From positions 12,989,001-13,053,000 of the forward strand of contig NC_073356.2 of assembly GCF_027580225.2 (NCBI RefSeq): a stretch of 64,000 nucleotides of DNA, written 5' to 3'. The position numbers were made by a program, and so were the translations under genes. Each line of letters begins with the position of its first letter. The stretch's first letter is position 1. The stretch comes from Misgurnus anguillicaudatus. Its lineage: Eukaryota; Chordata; Actinopteri; Cypriniformes; Cobitidae. The notes beneath the pieces are model-generated. The model saw only the letters and a list, made by a program, of their open reading frames with translations, had not been told where the DNA came from and did no database searches. This document shows positions 57,656 to 64,000 of the stretch, piece by piece.

Positions 57656-59322
57656 CTTGTCCATGTGGTAACGGGCGGCATGTTCCAGTTTAACTTCCAA
57701 CAGGAACTACATTTTCCTTTTTATCATTTGTGTTCATTGGTAATCAACAAATGTTGCAATTTCATGATATCATCAGCAATCCTTGCATGACACGCAACAG
57801 ACAGTATTGCATACAATCTCCTTCCTTCCTGTTTTGTTACCCCGTTACCCTGTTTTGTACTCATCATAGATTGAGATTAAGGTGTTAGTTTTTTGTTTTG
57901 TTTTTTGAGGGGGGCAGTTACTTTAAGAATGTTTTTCACCTACTATTTTAAGTTTTGACATAACTTATAAAAACAAGTTGAAATTGTTTAACTAAATTTG
58001 TTAAGTTAAAGTAACATCAACATAGATTTGACATCATTTTTACAGTGTATGCCACCCCTTATAAATTACTTTTAACTGTGTGGTGGATATAGGTTCGCAC
58101 GTCATAAAACATTTTTATGTTGTTTTAGACAATGATGTATTATTTATGCTGGCTGTAGCCAACTTGTCATCAATAAATGATCCCTAGCTGGGGCGACACC
58201 CTTTTAAAAAGTACACCTTTGCACCTAAAGAGTTCATATTGGTACCAAATGTATACATATCTGTATAATGATAAGATTACTTCCCCAGTGATTTTCGCCA
58301 TTTGTGTAGCAGTCACCAAACCATTTGAAGGGTGCATTGTGAGTGTCACCTGTCATTTTGGCAGTCTGACCGTCAATGGTTATGTGGGTACACATGTTGG
58401 TCATGATCAAGTAGTTTTTCCATTAAGACTCATTTGCAATAAGCTACATTACTCAATAACACACAAACATACGTAGACGTACGTCACACTCATCAGCTGC
58501 TTTATATAGTCATCACACGACACTTCCTTTTGTATGAACTCCCGGTCGTGTTACGCCACTTTCCATTTCAGATTAAAAATCCCTACAGTACGGTAGAGTA
58601 CACGGTTTCTAAATTGAGTCAAGGGAAACTCTTTCACATTTGATCATGTAAAGCATTCACGTACTTGTGTAATGCCCACTGTTCCTGTTGGTTTGTTTTG
58701 ACTGTGTTGATGATGTCATTCTGACACTTGGGTTAGACTTGGATTCCTTGTATGGACTGTACAGACGTTTCTTTGTTATTGGTTCTCATCTGCCTTTATT
58801 TCTTTCTGTGTCATTTGGAGAGATTAGATGTACAGACAAAATCGCTAAACATGGACAATGAGAGTATAATTGGTCTATTCATAAGTGCTTACGACATTTC
58901 CGCATTTCTTAGAAAAATGTTATTATATATAAATAAAATATTGACTCATTACTAGATATTTTTAATTAAACAGACTAGCACGCTATGCTTATCATTTCTG
59001 TAATATATGTACTACTATGTATGTAGTGCAGTTTGTGCTGGTTACTGTATCCTATTGTGCAATACTGTGCAATTTAGCGTTCCAGTAATATTATCAATTG
59101 TCTAATTATATTAAACTTTCCATAATTGTTATATATTTTTCCTTAAAATATTGTTTAGGATTGACAAATATTTATGCGTTTTACACAAACTGTGTTTAAC
59201 AATGCTCAAAGAATTGTCATGAGGTCAGGTGACAAAATAAAGCATTCAATGTAGGGCTGCAGGGCGATTGGTCGCGGCTGGTCGCTTGCAGAATAAAAGT
59301 TTTTGTTTACATAATATATATT

Positions 59323-59519
59323 CACTGTAAAAAGTTTGCTGTAATTATGCAGCTGGTTGCCGGTGACTTACTGTAGAAAATAAAGACTGAAAAAGTCTAA
59401 TGTTTATTCAACTTTAAACAAACTGTTGCCAGTAAATAACATAAATGTAAAATCTACAGTAAGTTACTGGCAGCTAGTTGCCAGTAATACTGTAATTTCT
59501 ACAGAAATTTTTTACAGTG
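59323..59519. mobile_element. MITE with CACTGTAAAAA ends, nested
   Basis: CACTGTAAAAAGTTTGCTG on the left and GAAATTTTTTACAGTG on the right are inverted. The inner arms share GCAGCTGGTTGCCGG-type and CCAGTAAATAACAT motifs with 60633-61037 and with the scrap at 33447-33490. Confidence 0.8.
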
Positions 59520-59622
59520 TATCTGTGTGTGTACTGTGTATCATAATTATATATATATGTATATACACACACACATGCATGTATAATTTTAAGAAAGAAG
59601 ATCTATATAAATATTAAGTATT

Positions 59623-59630
<8 letters not shown>

Positions 59631-59683
<53 letters not shown>

Positions 59684-59684
59684 T
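59631..59684. repeat. AT microsatellite
   Basis: About 54 bp of alternating TA within the hAT-type foldback. Confidence 0.95.
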
Positions 59685-60632
59685 ATATATAAATATAAAA
59701 TGTATATACACATGTAAATATATATTTGCATATGTGTGTATTTATATATATATAATTATTATACACAGTAAACAAAAACTTTTATTCTGTAAACGATTTG
59801 TCGCGATTAATCGTTTTGCAGCCCTAATTAAAAGTTTAAAATGTTTATGATCACAAAAAGGAAAGTGTTAAATTTAATTGATAAGTTAGTATGCAGGATG
59901 CTATGTATACTGTACAGTAGTATGCAGTAAGCAGTGCATTGTTTTTTTGTTGTTGCTCCAAACAGCTATTGAACTGCAGTATGATGTCACTGGTTTCAAA
60001 TGTCATAAGCACTTGTGATTGGTTAAATGATGCTTTACATAAACACTGACACAAATAGGAGTAATAACATAATACTGGTGATTTTTTTTTTGTCAAATGG
60101 TGGTCATGATGCTGATGCCCATATATGGACAATATGCACAAATGTTAATTGTGTAAATGATAAATGTACATGATAAATGTATTCTCTTGCACATAAAGTA
60201 TGAAGTATATAAAGTTAAAGGTATTCGTATGTGGTATTTAAAATATATTTGTATTTGTACTATGATAGGATCTGTACAACACGACTGGTGTCTGGTGAAA
60301 TAAAGACTATTGTTTTGCTACAATTTTTAAAAATGTTGCTCTCTTCAGTGTTTTTGTGTGTCTGTGTGCGTGCGTGCATGTGTGTGCTTGTTTTACATTG
60401 TAAAAATAATGATGATTCAGAGCTCATGTTTTATGTACAGTATATTATATATTAAATAATACTTTAATAATAATTATTAAATATTAATTATAATAATTAT
60501 TTAATAATAATAATCCTATTAAGAAGTTATATTAATGTAAAATTACTGAAAAAAACTGTATTTTGTATTACGGAAAAAATTCTGTCATTTGTTGTGCTCG
60601 TTATTTCACGGTAATTTTACCATTTTATACAG

Positions 60633-61037
60633 ATTTTTTCCGTAGAAATTACAGTGTTACTTGCAGCTGGTTGCCGGTATCTTTTATGTTATTTACTGGC
60701 AAGAGTTTGTTCAAAGATAAATAAATATTAAATATTAACAAGTCTTTATCTTTACAGAATATACAATAACAGCCTCTTGCAAAGCATTCTGGGAACCAGA
60801 AATCATCATCAACCTTTTTCTGTTTTTTTTCTCCAGATTTTGTTTCCCAGAATGTTTTGCTTGATGCTGTTTTTTTAGTTTTACTCTGTAAAGACAAAGA
60901 CTTGTAAATGTTTAATGTTCATTTAACTTTGAACAAAATGTTGCCAGTAAATAACCTGAATTTAAATCTACGGTAAGTTACCGGCAACCAGCTGAAAGTA
61001 ACATTTTAATTTCTACTGAATTTTTTTACAGTGTAGG
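60633..61037. mobile_element. Foldback MITE, same family as 59323-59519
   Basis: CAGCTGGTTGCCGGTATC on the left is mirrored by TTACCGGCAACCAGCTGAAA on the right. The next arm block (TATTTACTGGCAA / TTGCCAGTAAATAA) and the inner AACAAGTCTTT / AAAGACTTGT pair follow. Ends TTTTTTTACAGTGTA. Confidence 0.85.
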
Positions 61038-61651
61038 GTTAAGCTGTACCACGTTATAATAATATAACGTCATAAGGTTATGTTTACTTTGGTTAGTTTA
61101 GTCATTTTCTGAGTTTTCTATGCATGTTTTTTACTATTAACAGAAACCAGAACCAAAGAAAATGGCTTCTAAATAAAGTGGAATAGTATCACTATAATTT
61201 AAAAAAGTTTCATATTCAGCATATTTCGATGTTGCACAACTATTTTCACGGTTTTGTTCTTTTCACCTGCCCCTGAATGTGGTGGTGCACACAAGGGAGT
61301 TTCCCTTACACCGAAACCACACACTTTCTGATGAGGAACTATTGTGTCTACGGAAACCCACTCGTGGAGCTAAAAAGAGGGGTTTGCAGATGCATGAAGG
61401 TGAATGCAAGTTCCCACAATCCTGATTTGTACCATTTATCAATACAAATATGATGACAACTACATCAACTTTCCTTATCTTCACCTTCACAATGAATAAC
61501 AATAAGTATTCAAAGCTGATGACCTCATGATTTCCAGCTTAAGGTCCTGTGTCAGTCTATTTCTCTAACCTGTACCTCATGTTAAAAATAAAGACAAGAA
61601 AAGCCTAAAAAATATGAGTAAAGTTAAAATTACAAGGTTTGGACAATAAAT

Positions 61652-61948
61652 TAAAGGTGCACTGTGTAACTTTTAGAAGGATCTCTTGGCAGAAATACAA
61701 TATAATATATATTATTAGTGGTGTATAAAGACTTTATAAAATGAACTGTATTGTTTGTATTGCCTTAGAATCCTCTTACATGGAAGTCGCCGTCATGTTT
61801 CAGAGCATTTCGTCATTATGTTGTCTCTGATGATGACGTGTTTGTCCTGTGGTGGCTACAGTAGCTTCACTGTGTTTCGAAAGGGAGGGGTGAGCTGTGG
61901 ACTGAGCCTGTTTTATCTCACTAAAAATCTACAAACTGGACCTTTAAA
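61652..61948. mobile_element. MITE with TTAAAGGTGCACTGTG / GACCTTTAA ends
   Basis: Begins TTAAAGGTGCACTGTGTAAC and ends AACTGGACCTTTAA. A GC-richer middle (GGAAGTCGCCGTCATGTTTC) is typical of a common teleost non-autonomous element. Confidence 0.65.
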
Positions 61949-62493
61949 GAAGTTTAACCAAATAAAACGAACGATGTACATACTTTATGATTTTTTTTAA
62001 AGCAAAACAACGAAAATTAAACGAATTTAAACTAAAATTAAGTATTATTTTGTTACATTTAAACATATACTTGACATTGCTTGTCACAGCATCTTAACCA
62101 ACCAACATAAGTTCTACTCTTCAGCCCAATGATATCCACACAAACGTCAAGAGTTAAAACTTTTAAATGTCCAACATAACTGAAAAATAAACACTAACAG
62201 GTATTTGCCTTTAGTCAGACATGTAGGTAAATGTAAGTGAATGAAACACAATCGTATTGGGTTTGGGTTGTGATAAAATATTCAGCAAAAAATGCAGCTT
62301 GAAGTTAAAACAACTTGGTTATGCAAGTCATTTCAACATACTATTTAAAGTGATAAGTTGACATAAAAAACAAGTTGAAATGGTTTAACTTCAACTTAAT
62401 AAATTATGTTACAGTGCAGGTGTGCTCATTGCACTTAAGTAAATTAAACAAGCAGCAAAAATACCTTTTTTCCATACAGATGTACATGAATAT

Positions 62494-62694
62494 ACACTTT
62501 TAGAAAGGATGTGTTCATTTTAGACATCTTTTTGTGTTAAGCTTGTAATTTTAACACATTATGTGTAATTTTGTGTTGATTTTGTTAAAAGTAATACAAA
62601 ATGTGTTGTTTCAATAATAACACAGAGATGGGTGGATTCTGGGACAACGCATTTAGTTGTGATGTGTTTTTAACACATCCGTTCTAAGAGTGTC
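62494..62694. mobile_element. MITE with ACACTTTTAGAAAGGATGTG ends
   Basis: The left terminus is mirrored by ACACATCCGTTCTAAGAGTGT. The interior repeats TGTGTT and AACACA. About 200 bp, placed roughly 60 bp beyond the predicted tnf poly(A) region. Confidence 0.85.
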
Positions 62695-62754
62695 AATTTT
62701 AAATGCATGTTTACTTTAAAGAAAAGGTGTGGAGAAAGTGAAAAGAAAATTAAA

Positions 62755-63115
62755 AACTATGTTTATAAATTTATTTTTTAAATGTTTACATTTTATTACA
62801 GTAGCAGTGCATTTGACATTCTTATATTAAATAAATAAACTCAAATATTAAATAAATAAATAAATACAAGGTATAATAAATAAATACATTCAATATAACA
62901 TTATTAATTAAATATCTTTAACACATTCTTACACTTGATCTTGCTGATGGACCCATCAATCACATAAAGTTATTCTTATGTTTTAATATAAAACAAAAAC
63001 TAGAGGTCTAAGCAAGTTCATATGTCATCCTATGAAACTTGAGGCTTGACATTTTGTTCTCCTACTTTCAGAAATCCTTTCCATTGTCCTTGTGTTTCAT
63101 GTGCTTGTTTCATGT
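62755..63115 (-). other. tnf: tnf 3' UTR
   Basis: About 360 nt downstream of the stop on the bottom strand, containing the AU-rich element at 62828-62885 and AATAAA hexamers (bottom strand) at 62792-62797 and 62770-62775. The exact cleavage site cannot be fixed from sequence alone. Confidence 0.75.
62828..62885 (-). promoter_or_regulatory. AU-rich instability element in tnf 3' UTR
   Basis: Read on the bottom strand there are eight ATTTA pentamers: two overlapping at 62877-62885, four overlapping at 62849-62865 and two overlapping at 62828-62836. This is the class II ARE arrangement that, in mammalian TNF mRNA, binds tristetraprolin-type proteins and HuR to limit mRNA lifetime and translation. 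Confidence 0.85.
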
Positions 63116-63549
63116 TCACAAAGCAAATGCTCCAAAGAAGGTTTTCCCGTCGCCACTGTCGATGCGTGACGCGAAAGAATTGGATGTCTTGGTGGACAAT
63201 TTGTCTCCAGCACGCAATTGAAAGGCCGCACCGAGGTATATTGTGTTATACCATGACATTTCACTGTCAGGCACCTGGACGCATGCAGACCGCATAGCAC
63301 TGAAGAGAGGTTTGTCGTCTGCATACGAGTCAGAGTAGCGCATCACTGCGTGGCTCAAATGCACCTCGTGGTCATCAGGATCGACTGAATTAGATGTGCA
63401 GGTCAAGTGGAAAGACGCCTGACTGTAGACAAAGAATAAACCATCTTCGGGAATGATGATTTTATTGTTTTCTAATTTCAGACCACCTTGAGAGAACGCC
63501 TGATCCTGGTCGTTTTTCCACTCCAGTGACTTTCCATCAATGTCAACTC
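63116..63549 (-). CDS. tnf: TNF-family cytokine, last exon (TNF homology domain)
   Basis: Encodes the C-terminal 143 residues of a type II membrane cytokine that trimerises and activates TNF receptors. It shows the family signature IIIPEDGLFFVYSQ, the disulfide cysteines in HLTCTSNS and RSACVQV, the core strand WYNTIYLGAAFQLRAGDKLS and the C-terminus GKTFFGAFAL with TGA at 63118-63116. The acceptor TTTCCTTTAG precedes 63549 on the bottom strand, and the exon starts with 2 nt of a split codon. The earlier exons (cytoplasmic, membrane and stalk parts) lie beyond the right edge. Teleosts often carry tnf next to the paralogue lta (TNF-N), and this exon alone does not exclude lta. Confidence 0.9.
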
Positions 63550-64000
63550 CTAAAGGAAAATCCAAAAACATGGTCAATGTAAATAGATACCCACTAAAGA
63601 AGTGAAATAAAAGTCAAATATGGATTTCGGAACAAATAAATCATCATCAAAAGCAGTCAACTTCACACTGTATAAAGTGAAAAGTTGGATCAACTTGAAA
63701 AATTACTTTAATTGGTAACACCTAAAAAATTCAGTTTTTTCAACTTAGAAGAAAAATTGAAAAAGATCTATAATATAATGAAATAAAATTAAATAATTTG
63801 AAACAACTTTATTTTTTTATGTGTTACCAATTAAAGTAGTTTTGATCCAACATTTCACTTTTAACAGTGCATTTAGTGGCCCTAAAAAGTACTGACACAT
63901 TTGAAATGTTGCATTTATTATGAAAGCAGCATTTCTTATTATTCAAGAATAGCATTTTACTCATGTTTAAGATGCTAAAACTGATCTACTTAATTGGTAA
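63550..64000 (-). other. tnf intron (partial) with MITE
   Basis: No further tnf exon is visible before the window ends. The intron contains the palindromic MITE at 63666-63869; the rest is AT-rich and unremarkable. Confidence 0.75.
63666..63869. mobile_element. Palindromic MITE in the tnf intron
   Basis: The left arm (CACTGTATAAAGTGAAAAGT, then TTGGATCAACTT and ACTTTAATTGGTAACACCTA) is mirrored on the right by TGTGTTACCAATTAAAGTAG, TTTGATCCAACATTTCAC and a terminal AACAGTG. 204 bp, non-coding, about 117 bp upstream of the exon acceptor in transcript sense. Confidence 0.9.

Larger units (their letters stand above)
59252..59826. mobile_element. hAT-type foldback with a nested MITE
   Basis: The left end TAGGGCTGCAGGGCGATTGG ... 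AATAAAAGTTTTTGTTTAC is mirrored by GTAAACAAAAACTTTTATTC-like sequence ... GTTTTGCAGCCCTA on the right. Another MITE (59323-59519) and an AT microsatellite (59631-59684) lie within. The flanking 8-mers ATTCAATG and ATTAAAAG match only in part. Confidence 0.75.
54146..62750. other. gabbr1-tnf intergenic region
   Basis: About 8.6 kb between two convergent genes. It holds a TTAA MITE, a 2.4-kb hairpin-type element with nested inserts, a SINE tail, a hAT foldback, several MITEs and AT or GT microsatellites. The stretches 55690-57050 and 57660-59240, apart from a GTACC-type scrap at 58195, show no recognisable gene or repeat. No conserved coding exon was found. Confidence 0.8.

Noticed and set aside
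63039..63297. Top-strand frames over the tnf exon
   Set aside because: They are the antisense shadow of the TNF homology domain, which has all family motifs on the bottom strand.

Overview
This is vertebrate nuclear DNA, almost certainly from a teleost and most likely a cypriniform fish. The genes are split by GT-AG introns, the sequence is AT-rich, and it is crowded with cut-and-paste DNA transposons, foldback MITEs, Tc1-like elements and a tRNA-derived SINE of types familiar from zebrafish and carp genomes. It is not prokaryotic, so operons, ribosome binding sites and CRISPR arrays do not apply. No retrovirus-like or LINE coding sequence was recognised.

Gene 1 is gabbr1 (GABA-B receptor subunit 1) on the + strand. 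Ten consecutive coding exons lie at 14643-14720, 22754-22904, 23784-23916, 24513-24629, 31453-31563, 31724-31817, 40677-40804, 43690-43818, 52815-52958 and 53286-53570. All reading phases join cleanly, giving about 455 codons: the last piece of the extracellular domain, all seven membrane helices, the cytoplasmic coiled coil and an RSRR ER-retention motif. The 3' UTR ends near an AATAAA at 54121. The ligand-binding exons lie upstream of the window.

Gene 2 is a TNF-family cytokine (tnf or its neighbour lymphotoxin) on the - strand. Only its last coding exon (63116-63549) and 3' UTR are present. The UTR carries eight AUUUA pentamers, several overlapping. gabbr1 and tnf are therefore convergent, tail to tail, about 8.6 kb apart; in mammals both genes lie in the extended MHC.

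Layout: 1-14642 is intron or flank of gabbr1, with a promoter-like CCAAT/donor segment near 200-400 and nested transposons at 10.7-12.7 kb. 14.6-54.1 kb is gabbr1, its long introns inflated by repeats: a Tc1 pseudogene at 19.5 kb, a 3-kb foldback at 26-29 kb, a tandem array at 31.8-34.9 kb interrupted by a hAT element, a 0.9-kb palindrome at 39.4 kb, an AT-microsatellite insertion hub at 44-48 kb and a 44-47-bp satellite at 51 kb. 54.1-62.7 kb is intergenic and repeat-filled. 62.7-64 kb is tnf.

I found no convincing new protein system. The most informative novelty is structural: nested insertions whose order and target-site duplications can be read directly (a MITE family with TATA target sites, hAT elements with exact 8-bp duplications, TTAA-flanked foldbacks), plus possible consequences for gabbr1 splicing.
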